From the NCBI GenBank assembly GCA_017979445.1, contig CM030708.1, positions 28,925,613-28,989,612 on the forward strand: a stretch of 64,000 bases of DNA. Direction: 5' to 3'. A model generated the notes under the pieces. It did not search any database. It was given only the letters and a program-made list of their open reading frames with translations, and had not been told where the DNA came from. How positions within the stretch are numbered: the first letter of the stretch is position 1; each line of letters opens with the position of its first letter. Made by a program: the position numbers and the translations under genes. Positions 12,870-24,540 of the stretch are shown here, piece after piece. This DNA comes from Akebia trifoliata. Lineage: Eukaryota > Streptophyta > Magnoliopsida > Ranunculales > Lardizabalaceae.

Positions 12870-13060
12870 CCTAGAAAGTCTTCACTCAATCAATACTCGG
12901 CTAACGTGTTACAAAAATGGAACCATAGATATATTTTCTCGAGATACACAAAAGAACATCTTTTATAAGAATTTGCATTTGTGTATCCCGATGAAATGGA
13001 TCTATGATTCTATATTCGTAACACATCAGCCGAGTATTGAAAGAGTAAGGACTTTCTAGT
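12870..13060. repeat. Foldback MITE, family 'ATCTATGATTC', copy 2
   Basis: CTAGAAAGTC near 12871 and CAATACTCGGCTAACGTGTTA near 12891 match the reverse complement of the right end (TAACACATCAGCCGAGTATTG and GACTTTCTAG, 13019-13059). The core has GAACCATAGAT on the left and ATCTATGATTCTAT on the right, with GTGTATCCCGATG between, as in copies at 25789 and 28621. Confidence 0.75.
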
Positions 13061-14177
13061 AAGAAAATCATTATTCTTAAAATAACCTTAGAAACACCAA
13101 ACCTCTCTCTCTCTCTCTACATGAAAAGGAGAGTCTATAGGAAACCAATGTTCCATGCACATGCTTCCCTCTTTCACAACTTCTCATTCAACAACACCAC
13201 AGTGGGGTACACCATGATTATACAACATTTTATGTTTGTACTTTCAATGCTTTACAACCCCATAAGCCCAAGTCTTAACTATCAAACCCTAACCCTAAGT
13301 ACACTAATCAGTACAAAAAAATCATTTAATTAATACTTAAAGATGCAATGATAAACGCTAGCTTTACTCCTTAACTATAATCCGACTTATGGTTTTTTAT
13401 ACTATACTTTTACTAGTGTACATTAGGGTTTTCATTGAATAACAAAAACAACAGTTGAAGCCATGATCATCATCATAATCATTCTTCCATGCTTATCTCA
13501 ATTACTAGTGTTGTGATAGTTGTCTTCAATCTAGTAGGTGGTTAATCACCAAGAAGTACTATTTTTACCCATAATTTCAAGTCAAAACTGGGTGCAAATT
13601 ATTTTAAATATTTCATGTTTTAGGTGTATACATAATGTTACTCCTATGATTATAGGGAAGTGACATTGAATATGAAAATTAGGGTTTCAGGATTCCATCT
13701 GAGAGGTACCTTCACATCATTTCCTGCTACTTCCATTCATGTTATCTTTAATTTAATAATCCTATTTTAAAACCCTCGACTTGCACTAAAGCATTCTTAA
13801 CTGAGATTGTTATTGTTCTCCTTTGCCCATGCCTAGATCATCTCAAATTGTTTTTTTCTTATTTGTCTCCTATAGAAAATAATCCAAAGTCTCCTCAAAT
13901 ATGAATTCATGATTTTGCCTCTCTTAGGCTTACCAATTATTCATCTACTAAAACATTAACTTCTCATGATCCACGGTTCTTTTGGAAAAGTATCCTCCTC
14001 GACAATATTCTCGGATATTAATTTTGATCGAGGTGGATTTTTCTATAATTCTTGTTATATACTATTAATCAAATTGATTGTATTAGTTATTAATTTAATA
14101 AATATAATAATTCTACTCATCCCCAGGTTAGCCATATATTGATCATAATCCCAATGAAACATGTGTTATATATATAT
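13061..14177. other. Intergenic, nothing recognised
   Basis: AT-rich DNA with a CT microsatellite near 13103-13118. No supported gene. Confidence 0.4.
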
Positions 14178-14399
14178 GGGAAATGTTCAGCATCCCACCA
14201 TTTACCCAACATTGCCCAACATGTTTTTTCCTACATGGGTTAGAAGTTTTGGAATGGGTTAATTTTTGGAGAGAATGATCTCTACGGTTAAAAGATCATC
14301 CTCACCAAAAATCAGCCTATTCCAAAATTTCTAACCCATGTAAGACAAAACATGTTGGGGCCAATTGTTGGGTAAATGGTTGGGTGCTGAACGGGACCC
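14178..14399. repeat. Foldback MITE related to the one at 48186
   Basis: The left end (GTTCAGCATCCCACCATTTA and CCCAACAT) is the reverse complement of the right end (TAAATGGTTGGGTGCTGAAC). The inner part carries ACATGGGTTAGAAGTTTTGG, a GATGATCTC block and its inverted partner, also found in the 48186-48574 element. It is flanked by TATATATAT on both sides (14169-14177 and 14400-14408). This could be a 9-bp target duplication but is too low in complexity to be sure. Confidence 0.7.
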
Positions 14400-14925
14400 T
14401 ATATATATATCCACGATAGAGATTGATTTTTAGGACAAGTTCTTTATATATGATGATGATGAAAATAAGGGTAGAAAAAGAGTGTACCCATTGATCGTAC
14501 AAAAGTTACCGTTTAAGTGTGGAAAAATAGTGTATCCATTAATCGTTCAAATGCAACCTTTAGATAAGACTAATTGGTTTTTGAAACTCAAAGTGGGGGA
14601 TGTGGCGCAAGCTAGAGAAACGAATTATCATCCAAGTTGGGATTTAAGCTTGCCCTAGGATTTAATATATAACTTCGACCCTAGGATTTTCTAATTGAGA
14701 AAAAAAGCAAATATGAAAGAGAGGAGGCGGAGAAGGGGTTTTCCTTTTGTAACCTTTACTTGATATAGTGAAAAAGAATGATCTCCTCCAAGGACGGTGA
14801 ACCTTGCAAAAATCTATGTTTGTGTTTCTTCTTTAAATTGCATAGTTTGCTCTCTTTTTTCTCTTGTAAACTTCTGCTGCAACAAGAATTTCATAAATAG
14901 AGATACTATCACATGATTTAAGATA
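14400..14925. other. Intergenic, up to the Mutator-type element
   Basis: No gene is seen. Repeated phrases around 14470-14545 (GTGTACCCATTGATCGT and GTGTATCCATTAATCGT) suggest a short local duplication. Confidence 0.35.
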
Positions 14926-16348
14926 GGGACGACTAGTTGCACACCAACCTTAAAAAATCCTTCTTTTTTTTTTCCGTTTGTATTTTTATAACCACTATTT
15001 TAATCTACTACTTGCACTCCAATGCCAAACCCTTTAGGGTTTAAGCTTTATTTTAACTTTTACTTTTGTATTTTTTGCTCATGTTCTACTTTAATCGTGT
15101 TTTGTAATTGATTTTGTTCGTGTTCTCTTTAGCTCCAACTTTATTAAGACACTATTTTCTAATCATTGCTTAAAATTTAATTTGAATCTATATATTTCAA
15201 TAGAACATAACTTTGTGAACATGGTTCTAAGACAAAAAATATTTCCTACAAAAATTATTGAATTAACAATACATCAAAAATATTTAAAATGATCATTATA
15301 ATTGTTAGAGATAGTTATTTGAAGTTATAATGATGTACAAAAGATATGCTAGAAGTCTGTGATATTGGACTAATTTTTAAAACGAATGGAACACGATCAA
15401 TTTATATTTCTTTTTATTGTAATATCCCCGAAATACTCCATTAATGGTGTCAAAGACATGCAATTCCATTAAAAGAATGTGACCTTCATGATTGGAGTGC
15501 AATGGTCCCTATGTACTTCAATTTCTATTATCTTTTCTTCCTTGAACACATCATCAAATCTTTCATCTCCATTAATGGTGTCTTTGTACTAAGGGTTTTA
15601 TTATCTCCCAAATAAACTAAACATGCATTTAAAAAAAAAATTAAAACATGCAAATTGGTCACTATATTTCTACAGGATTTGATAAATTTAATATTTATTT
15701 TTATCTAATCATTTGTTAAAATATTTTGGATGATTGAAATCATAAATAGTATAACATACTTGTGGACATAGTTATATTAAGAAAAAAATCCATAGTTCTA
15801 TAAAGAAAAAGAACAAAAACTCCAACATTCATAAAAAAAAAAAGAACATTCAAGACGAAGTAAATGAGATTTAAAAAACAAAACCTTCACAAACCTCAAA
15901 TCTGTAGAGTCTTGGTAAAAAAACAGCAAGGAGTTGCGCTACTACGTCTTTTGTAGTGATGAAAACAGTAACAAAGACGAAGAAGGTGTGAGCAGGAGAG
16001 ATTGAGAGTTAGGATGAGAGAGTGAAATAGAGAAAGTGCAATATAAACAAAGAGAGAGTGCGAGAGGAAGATGGAATGAAACAGAGGGAGATGTACAGTG
16101 TAAGAGAGAGAGAGAGGAAATAAAATCAAACCTTGGCGCAAAAAAAAATGGTGATTCCTCGTCGATTTCGCAAAAAACGCCACTGATTTCATGTTTTTGG
16201 CAACGGTTTGCAACAAAATCGCCTCTAATAGACGATTAATTTCTTTGGCTGATTTACATATGAATTGGGTGATGTTAGCAAAAGTTGGTGTGGTGATAGA
16301 AACTTTCTTGTTTTACTCCATTTAAATGAGTTGAGATTCAACTCTATG

Positions 16349-16800
16349 TATCAACGGATGCTTATCAGATCGGATGCAGTAATATCCGAATCCGAATTCA
16401 GATTCGAATCTGACAGATATTCTAAAACTCTATCCAAATTCAAATCCGATTATCCTATCGGATATAAGATAATATCCTATCGAATTCGAATTATTTGTAT
16501 ATATATATATATATAAAAAATATAACTTTTCCTTATCCAATTAATTTTTCATTATTAAAAATAATATATATATATATATATTATTTATATAATAAATAAA
16601 TAAAATAAAATAATATATATTATAGTATTTATATAAAAAATTAATAAAATAAAATAAAATATATTATATATTACTTCGAATCGGATATTATCAGATTCAA
16701 AATGTAATATCCGAATTTGAATTCGATATCAAAAAATTTTGGATAATATTCGATTTTTCGAATTTGAATTCGAATTTTCAACTATCCATTTACACCCCTA
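16349..16800. mobile_element. hAT-type non-autonomous element, copy 1 (452 bp)
   Basis: It is flanked by a perfect 8-bp duplication, ACTCTATG (16341-16348 and 16801-16808), as expected for hAT transposons. The 3' end is CACCCCTA; the 5' end reads TATCAACGGATGC, short of several bases compared with TAGGGCTGTCAACGGATGC in the copy at 28001. The interior is made of many variants of 'ATCCGAATTCGAAT' and AT runs and has no coding capacity. Confidence 0.8.
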
Positions 16801-17112
16801 ACTCTATGAACATCTAAACCGAGTCAGGTTTTCAAGTGTATTTAATCAACATGAAATTTTACACAATTTTAAAACTCGAGAGCTTGAATCGAATCTAATG
16901 TCCAACTAATTCAAAAGGATAAAAAAAATTTAAGTCTACTTAGATGAAATAAATAAATATATTTAGCATATAAGTATTTTTAAGATACATCTCCTAAAAT
17001 ATATCATATATAGTCAATTAAATTGGTTGAGTTTTTGACCCAATGTGATTCATTTCTTGGGATGATTCGGTCGAGATGAGGAGTTGAGTCAACATCTGTC
17101 GAGTTAACCGAT

Positions 17113-17876
17113 GTTATATTATTTTTATGCATACAAAATTAATCGAATTAATTAATGACATTTTTATAAACACGCCGTTATTCGTATGGTATTACTAGCG
17201 GTTTAATAAAACAATGCCGTTGTTTCATGTGTATTGGCGGCACATAATAATCGACGTTATATCATTTTCATGCATTAAAAATTAATCGAATTAATTAACG
17301 ACGTTTTTATAAATACACTGTTATTCGTATGGTATTACCAGTGGTTTAATAAACAATGCCGTTGTTTCATGTGTATTAGTGGCACATACTAATGGTATTT
17401 TTATAGAAATGCCATTATTTGTATGGTATCCCCAGCGGTTATATAGAAACTGCCGTTGTTCCTTATGTATTAACGGCACATAATAACCGCTGTTATTTCT
17501 ATTAAATTTATTAATGGTTTTTCTACATAAACGCCGTTATTTCTATTGTATTCCCCGCTTTTATATAAAAACTGCCGTTGTTTCTTATGTATTAACGGCA
17601 CTTATTAACTGCCGTTAAATCATTTGTGATGCATTTAAAAATTCATTAAGTTAATTAACAGCGTTTTTATAGAAACGTCGTTATTTCTATTGTATTCCCG
17701 GGTTTTATATAAAAATTGCCGTTGTTTCCTATGTATTAACGACACTTATTAACCGCCGTTAAATCATTTGTAATGTATTTAAAAATTCATCGAATTAATT
17801 AACGGCGTTTTTATAGAAACGCCGTTATTTCTATTGTATTTCCAGCGCTTTAATCAAAAACGCCGTTGTTGGTCAA
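17113..17876. repeat. Tandem array of about 140-bp units with short palindromes
   Basis: About six imperfect copies run head to tail. A full unit contains AATTCATCGAATTAATTAAC, then a palindrome such as ACGGCGTTTTTATAGAAACG/CCGTTA, then TTTCTATTGTATTCCC, TATAAAAACTGCCGTTGTTTC, TATGTATTAACGGCAC and TTATTAACCGCCGTTAAATC. Palindrome centres are near 17165, 17305, 17395, 17522, 17667 and 17811, with two shortened units in the middle. The CCGTT/AACGG arms show compensating changes between copies in places. Confidence 0.85.
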
Positions 17877-17879
17877 CAA

Positions 17880-17943
17880 TTAGAGGCGATGTTTAGAAAA
17901 CGCAGTTAACATTCCGTCGCAAAAAAATGCCATTTTTGTAGTG
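17880..17943 (-). mobile_element. CACTA-like terminus
   Basis: Read on the minus strand from 17943, the sequence begins CACTACAAAAATGGCATTTT and continues TTTGCGACGGAATG, the typical start of plant CACTA (En/Spm) transposons. CACTA ends are usually followed by subterminal repeats, which could explain the adjacent array. A matching opposite end was not found with certainty; a weak partner may be around 16130-16235. Confidence 0.45.
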
Positions 17944-18105
17944 GCATAGTTGAGAAAGAAGAAAAAATTATATAGAACAGGAGTGCAACTTTTTTATTAT
18001 TATTGTTGGAGTGTAATCATCTAAACGGAGTATAAAGGGGATTTTTTAAGTGATGGACTGCAATTTGTAATGGGTGGTGTGCAACTAGTTCGTCCCTTTA
18101 AGATA

Positions 18106-18949
18106 TTGAAGTTTTTCTTGAGAAATAATTTAGTTATTCCGGTAATTGAAGTGTCTTTGGAAAATATCCTAATTAAGGTAGAGTTTGAGGCATGTGAGAA
18201 AAAAAATATTGATCAAACTAATGTGTCATAAATATTGAGAAGTAGGGTTTTTTCAAGAAATGTCCGACAATAAGTATCCATTCGGGAACAAAAAATATGG
18301 AATGATCACTTAACAAAAAAAATCCAAACTTGACCCAAAATCGAGTCAAATTGACTATGTTACCAGATTTGTTCTTATACTAAACCGTGAACTAATATGA
18401 AGTAAGTCAGATCGTGGTATGGTTCACATTAGGTTTGTAGATACATGGGCATCGAAACTTTTGAAGAGTTTGAACTCATCTACACAGGTTTGAGCCCGCT
18501 ATTCAATTAAAGTATGAATGGATACTATAAAAGTTTTTTTTTTTTTTTTTTTTAAATTTATTTTTTGACTTGTGTATTTTTTGCATCTTTATTTTCTACA
18601 CACTTGAATAAAATGATGTAAAATTATGCAATAAATGAGAAAATAATTTTTTAGTATTATTGGCCTTAAATATATCTATATTTTATTTTGAAAATTATTG
18701 TTTTGATACAAATTCTAGATTTTTCCTCATAAATTGAAAATATAGATTTTTGATAGTTTTAAGATTATTTTGAATTTTTAAATTTGTAAATAAAACTAAA
18801 AGAAAACAAGTAAATTATTTTTTGTTTGCAAAGTTATTCGAGTCAGATTTGAGCTCATCCACACGAGTTTAAGAGTCGTCACATTCAATTAAAGTGTGAA
18901 TAGACACTATAAAAGTTTATTTAAAATCTATTTTTTGGCTTGTAGTAAC
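18106..18949. repeat. Old imperfect duplication around 18450-18930
   Basis: The phrase ATTCAATTAAAGT.TGAAT followed by ACACTATAAAAGTTT or ACTATAAAAGTTTTTT occurs near 18502-18535 and again near 18882-18918, each preceded by a 'TTTGAGC..' phrase and followed by a 'TTTTTTGRCTTGT' phrase. A T run of 20 or more lies at 18534-18554. No gene is seen. Confidence 0.5.
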
Positions 18950-21020
18950 TCACATATCCAAATGATAAAGAGAAATTGTCCATCTAGAAATCTAAGGTAA
19001 GGAGATTCGATTGAGAAATAAGGAAAGTGTTAGGCACCTTGACCCTTTCATCCTAAGATAGTTTACCAATATATGACCATAGGTGAAGATTATAAAATCT
19101 TTTTTGGATTTTTAAAATAAAGACAGTTATAGAGAAAATTAAGAGGTAACAAAATTATAATCTAATTTTAAAAAATTAAGAAACTAAACTAATGAGTAAG
19201 CTATAATAGAAATATTGCTAACTGGAATTTTTTATGAGTCTAGAATTTTGGTGGGAATCCACAAGAATTTCACTATCTTGGATCATAAGGCTTTTTTGAG
19301 GGTTATGTACTCACTTGGGAGGTGTCCATGAGTTAGACCCCACCTAGGAAAGACTGAGAACCTTATGCATGAGTTGTGTCCATTTTGAGATTGTTTTTTA
19401 TTAGCTTAGAGAAGTAGGTAGATCTCCTCATATTTAACACTAGTTATTTTAGAGAAAATATTGTGATTTGTATGCACATAATATATGCATATAATGGACT
19501 TAGAAAATGAAGATTACCTCTAAGAAAGGATTACTCTCTAGTTCTTACGCCATTAAGAAAGAAAAATGAAAATCTTTATTCTACAAATTTAAACTTACAA
19601 GAAAAGTAAAGAACAACTAATCTAAGAATTTAAAGTTTGTAAAAAAAAAAAATAAAAAACTAATCTAGAAATTTAAAACTTGCTAGAAAGTAAATAAATA
19701 ATTATTCTAATGCTCGCGAGAACTTATTGGAGACTTATAGGAAGAGATTATCTTTAAGAGGTTTTACTCTTACCTCCATGCCTCAAACTAAAGAAAATAA
19801 AGATCTACATCACCAAACACAAAGTAATCTTAAAGGTAAAGAGAGGGAATAGATAGAAGAGAGAGGTTTATAAGGGGAGTTACATAGAAAAATCAAAAAA
19901 TTAAGCTATACTCCACCTTGGTCTCTTCTTCTTCTTATTCTTGGCTAAAGCTTCTTAGGTGTTTGGGAAGGAATTTGGACAGAGTTTGGGTAGGCTAGAG
20001 GGCTTTGAGAAAAAAATTGGATAGAATTTTGAATCACTTGAACTTCTTCTCTCATTTGCCTTGGATGAGAGTTCTATTTATAGGATTTTAGGAGATCCTT
20101 GAGGATAAACTTGTCCTAAATCATAAGGTTCACATGGTTCTTCACTCACCTATAAATCTAATCAAACATGATGATCAAGATGATAGGATAGTAAAAGGCC
20201 ATAGTTTCTAAATAATTCTTTGAGGATGGTAGAAAGGTCTTAGGTCATTGACTTTGAAAACTATGTTAGATGATATGTAAATATGGATTGAGATTTTTGA
20301 CATTAAAGTCATCTAGCCCAATTGAATCACTAATAACCTAGGGTTAAGAATGGCTTTGCTCACAAGTTCTAGAGAATTCTATGGGTTGGTAAAATTGTTA
20401 CAAACCATTAGTCTAATTACAAAAAACCTTCTAGGATTGAGAATATACTTGGGGGATATAAGGATAATCTATCTATATTTAGTTCTAACAAGATGGGTTA
20501 AGGTAGTAATTACACTCATGTGAGGACCAATTTGACCAAAGGTCTTTGTTGGAAGAATAGATAAATTTACAAGAAGACCAAAGTTATAGGATTATTGAAG
20601 AGTTAGAAGATGGAAAAAAGAGTAAAGTGGAAGGATTTTCTTGAGGGAAAAGTCATTAAGGAAAAGGGATTAAAGGGTAATAATCCCTAACAAAATTTAA
20701 ACACACATAGGTTTGTAATAGAATTGACCTTGAGTGAATCAAAGCCTAAACAAAAATTATGCATGGTCGTGGGTCACCTTTGGATTAGGCAAAACTAACT
20801 CCTGATCATGGGTCACCCTTGGCTAGGCCAAAAATAAACTTGATCAAGGTTGATATACGATTAGGCTTAAATCCAGAATCCTGGAAATGACCTTCAGGCT
20901 TTGTGGTTGTGGGAAAATGGAGTTTTTGAATCTTCTTGAAAATTACTTTGGGTTAAATCCTTTCTCGAAAGGTTTTTGGTGCTCTTGAACTCGACCTAGA
21001 TAAAAATGGGGTTGTACACA
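18950..21020 (-). repeat. Decayed LTR-like repeat, related to the solo LTRs at 42143 and 44419
   Basis: The block GGTAAGGAGATTCGATTGAG followed by AAATAAGGAAAGTGTTAGGCACC (19001-19037) closely matches the complement of the corresponding block in the solo LTR at 42143-43858, and its AGTGTTAGGCACC part matches the LTR at 44419-46051. The right edge, AAAATGGGGTTGTACACA near 21004-21021, corresponds to the TGTAGACACCCCATTTT edge of those LTRs. The outer limits and target duplication are not established. Confidence 0.5.
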
Positions 21021-21023
21021 GGG

Positions 21024-21418
21024 TTCTTAGAGTAAAATGAACCTATATTATCCAATTTGCAAAACCCTGTCATCTAGTTCAATGATTTTTTTTTCTTAAG
21101 TTTGACTAAACAAATAATGAAGATATAACTTATTTTTCAGAGAATTTGATTATCACTCTTCATCTTCCTTTTTCTTCTTGTGTGTGTGTATAAAAGAGAA
21201 GCAAATGAGCAAGATCACGATATGGTTCATACTTGGTCCATGGAATAGAATGAATCTGCATTAACCAATTTGCAAAACCCAATCATTCTAGTTCAATGAA
21301 TTTTTATTAGATTCAGCTAACCAAATTTTGAAGATACAATGTATTTTTCAAAGAAATTCAATTATGCCTCTTCACGTTCCTTCTTCCTCTTGTATACGTA
21401 TAAAAGAGAAGCAAATTT
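21024..21418. repeat. Imperfect tandem duplication with a period of about 219 bp
   Basis: Both halves contain, in order, a GAATGAA/AAATGAACCT phrase, CCAATTTGCAAAACCC, TCTAGTTCAATGA, a GACTAA/GCTAACCAAA phrase, GAAGATA, ATTTTTCA, ATTCAATTAT and TATAAAAGAGAAGCAAAT (21191 and 21410). Confidence 0.75.
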
Positions 21419-22899
21419 GAAATTTTTTATGTTTAACTCATAGAATGTTACATTTAAACATTATAGTTGTATTTGTAATTTGCATGCTTGGATCATATGC
21501 GTACGCGCAAGTGATTCAAAACTAGTGAACCGAAAAACAAATATCCCTACCAACCTCTACCAACCAAATTCATTTTGAAGTGGTGAATCATGAACTAGAA
21601 TTCAAACCAAGCGAACCGGGAACTAGGTAACATAGAGTTAAATCCCTTGACCCATGTTAAAAGTGGATCTCATGTCATGATCCAATCCTGGTCAAATGGG
21701 TATGGATTGATTTGGATACATCATCCCTTAAACCCCACCGAAGTTATAACTAGAAGGTTTTAATTAGATTGGAAGAATATAGACTATAGAGTAGGAATGA
21801 GAGTTGAATATTGTTCATTCTAGAGAGGCCGTGTCGTCTATCACATGGCAGCGTGTGGTGTGCCAGATAGTTGACAGAATGGGCTTCTAGCCTTTGTGGA
21901 CCTAAAATACGCCCTCTGTAGTCTCTCCCAAGTGTCAATCCCAACGTGACCTCCCTTTTGGGTGCATTGCTCTATACTCGTCGACACCTTCTTCTGTCAC
22001 GTGGTGTTCAATGAAACAGACATTTTTTTTGGGCTCAAAATACGGTTGACTTTAGAAATGTAACTCAACAATCCAACCGTGAGGCTTATCCTTGGGATAC
22101 GTTTCAATGAAATAAATGCGTTTTTTAAACGTTCAAGATTTATTATTTTTTCGTAAGTCAACGGAACTCGCCCTTTCGTTTTTTCTCCTCCCATTAACGA
22201 GGGGCTCTTAAAGTTTTGAGGGCCAGCGCGGCTAACCAACCTTCTTCAAGCTACTTCCAGAGTCAGATATGAGGTGTCGCTTTCTTATGTCGCTGTCTAA
22301 CATTTCTCCTCTTGCATGGTTATTTACATCTCATGCTCATCATGTTCGATGCACCTTCCCGACTATGATAGGATTTGACTATGATGACCATATTGATTGC
22401 ACACGTTCAATGATCTAGATCATTCATGATTTCAACCAATTTTTGTAAATAATTATAAGTTTGGTTTTTTTTTTATATCTAAATTATATTTTATAATTTC
22501 TGTTGATCATGAGCCGCTGGATCCTGGGCCCACATGCCAACCAATATTGGGATTTGATGAAGAAAATGAAAATAGTTTCTCTATTTAGGTACTATAAAGC
22601 TCAAAATTATTTATAAATTTTTTAGACCAAAAATCATTTGCTAGGGTCGTAGGAATCTGGGGGCCGTAAAGATGAGATGGTGGAGATCTATTTTATTTAT
22701 TTATTTATTTATTTATGTTTATAATAACAAAAAAAGAAAAAGAAAAAAAGGAATATTCTAAAAATAAATAAATAAAACACCCTTCAATCTTTTGATATAA
22801 TAAAAAAAAAAAAAAATTTATTATTGTTCCAAAATTGATAGAAGAATAAGTCTGCCAGTTAGACTTCCTCTCATCATTTGCGAAGGACCTTAATCTTCG
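21419..22899. other. Upstream flank of the YUCCA gene, no gene recognised
   Basis: Mixed intergenic DNA with a TTTA microsatellite at about 22690-22715 and A runs near 22800. Short minus-strand open frames at 21750-21944 and 21997-22239 show no recognised motif. The part closest to the gene may hold regulatory sites, but none can be named with confidence. Confidence 0.4.
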
Positions 22900-23123
22900 T
22901 TAGTTCCTCGACTTATTTATACGTCTTCAACTCCCTCCCTCCTTTACTTCAAATCACATTGCCTTCTCTTCTCAACAGCTCTACTTTCCTTAAAACCAGT
23001 TTATTCAATTCAAACACAAACAACTCACTCAATCCTCTTTGATTTCTCTGCTTCTCCCTCTCTTTAATCTTCAAGGACACATACATTATTGCTTAAAATC
23101 ACCTACTAACATTTATTGAAAAA
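22900..23123 (+). promoter_or_regulatory. Core promoter and 5' UTR of the YUCCA gene
   Basis: A TATA-like TATTTATA lies at 22914-22921. About 25-35 bases later a pyrimidine-rich stretch (CTCCCTCCCTCC and similar) starts and runs toward the ATG at 23124, as is usual for plant leaders. No ATG occurs between about 22950 and 23123, which supports the start codon chosen. Confidence 0.5.
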
Positions 23124-24505
23124 ATGTTTCAAAAACCTGATCAAGAAGACTTATTGTCAAACCGATGCGTGTGGGTTAATGGTCCGGTCATTGTAGGCGC
23201 TGGCCCATCCGGGCTAGCCGTTGGTGCTTGTCTCAAGGAACAAGGTGTACCCTTTGTAGTCCTTGAGCGCGCCGATTGCATTGCCTCTCTATGGCAAAAA
23301 CGCACCTACGACCGTCTCAAGCTTCATCTCCCCAAGAAATTCTGCCAACTCCCTATAGTCCCATTCCCAGCGGATTATCCCGAGTACCCAACCAAGAACC
23401 AATTCATCAATTATCTTGAATTGTATGCAAAGAAATTTGAAATCAACCCACGATTCAACGAATGTGTGAAATCAGCTAAGTACGACAAGGCTAGCGCGTT
23501 GTGGCGTGTCAAGACTATATCAACTAGTGGTGGAAGCGATGAAGTGGAGTACATTTGTCGATGGCTTGTGGTGGCAACGGGGGAGAATGCCGAGGGTGTG
23601 GTGCCCGATATTGAAGGTTTATCGGAGTTCCAGGGGGGTGTTATGCACGCTTGTGACTATAAATCAGGTGAGGGTTATCAAGGAAAGCAAGTACTAGTAG
23701 TTGGCTGTGGAAATTCCGGGATGGAAGTTTGCCTTGATCTTTGTAACCACAATGCCATCCCATCCATGGTTGTTCGAAGCTCGGTGAGTCATTCCATAAG
23801 AGTACTCTTTAATTACTACTCTTGTTCAAGCACATTTAATTTTATAAGTTTTTTAAATGCTTTACTAATTATAATAAAATATAAATCTCGTCTCAAGGTA
23901 ATATGTCAATTGTCAGAAAATTCAAATCGAGACATTTGAAAACATTCTGAAAAATTCTTAGACGGTACAAAACTTTAAACCATGGATTATAATATTAATA
24001 CTACTAAGTAATACTCTTGTTCAAGCTTATATGCTTAACTTTATAAACATTTTACAATTTTTGGGTTATAACCGTATGAATTAATGATGGTTCAATCCAC
24101 AGGTTCATGTGTTGCCAAGGGAAGTTTTTGGGAAATCGACAATTGAATTGGCTACTACGATAATGAAATGGTTACCACTTCAGCTAATAGATAAACTATT
24201 ATTGATGATTGCCTGGTTGGTGCTAGGAAACATTGAGAAATATGGCATAAAACGACCATCAATGGGTCCTCTTCAGCTCAAAAACAAGCAAGGAAAAACA
24301 CCTGTATTGGACATGGGTGCATTTGAGAAGATCAAATGTGGTAAGATTAAGGTGGTTCCTGGAATCAAGAGGTTCTCAAGAGATGGAGTAGAGCTTGTTA
24401 ATGGCGAATTTCGTGGGGTTGATTCGGTTGTTTTCGCAACTGGGTATCGCAGCAATGTTCCTTCTTGGCTTCAGGTGAGGGGGGAGGTCTTCTACTTAAG
24501 CTTCT

Positions 24506-24540
<35 letters not shown>

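Larger units (their letters stand above)
14926..18096. mobile_element. Mutator-like (MULE) non-autonomous element, 3171 bp
   Basis: The ends are terminal inverted repeats: GGGACGACTAGTTGCACACC at 14926 matches the complement of the right end (GGTGTGCAACTAGTTCGTCCC, ending at 18096). Weaker matching continues about 100 bp inward (AAAAAATCC, TCCGTTT, CACTCCAA blocks). The element is flanked by a perfect 9-bp direct repeat, TTTAAGATA (14917-14925 and 18097-18105), the target duplication size of the Mutator superfamily. No transposase is seen inside. It has instead accumulated a hAT-type insertion, a palindromic tandem array and a CACTA-like end. Confidence 0.85.

Noticed and set aside
15896..16216. 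106-codon minus-strand open frame
   Set aside because: It lies inside the Mutator-type element and is built from a GAGAGA-rich stretch; no domain is visible.
23784..23939. Extension of the first YUCCA exon to the stop at 23939
   Set aside because: The GTGAGT donor at 23784 and the conserved continuation VHVLPRE at 24103 show that this part is intron.
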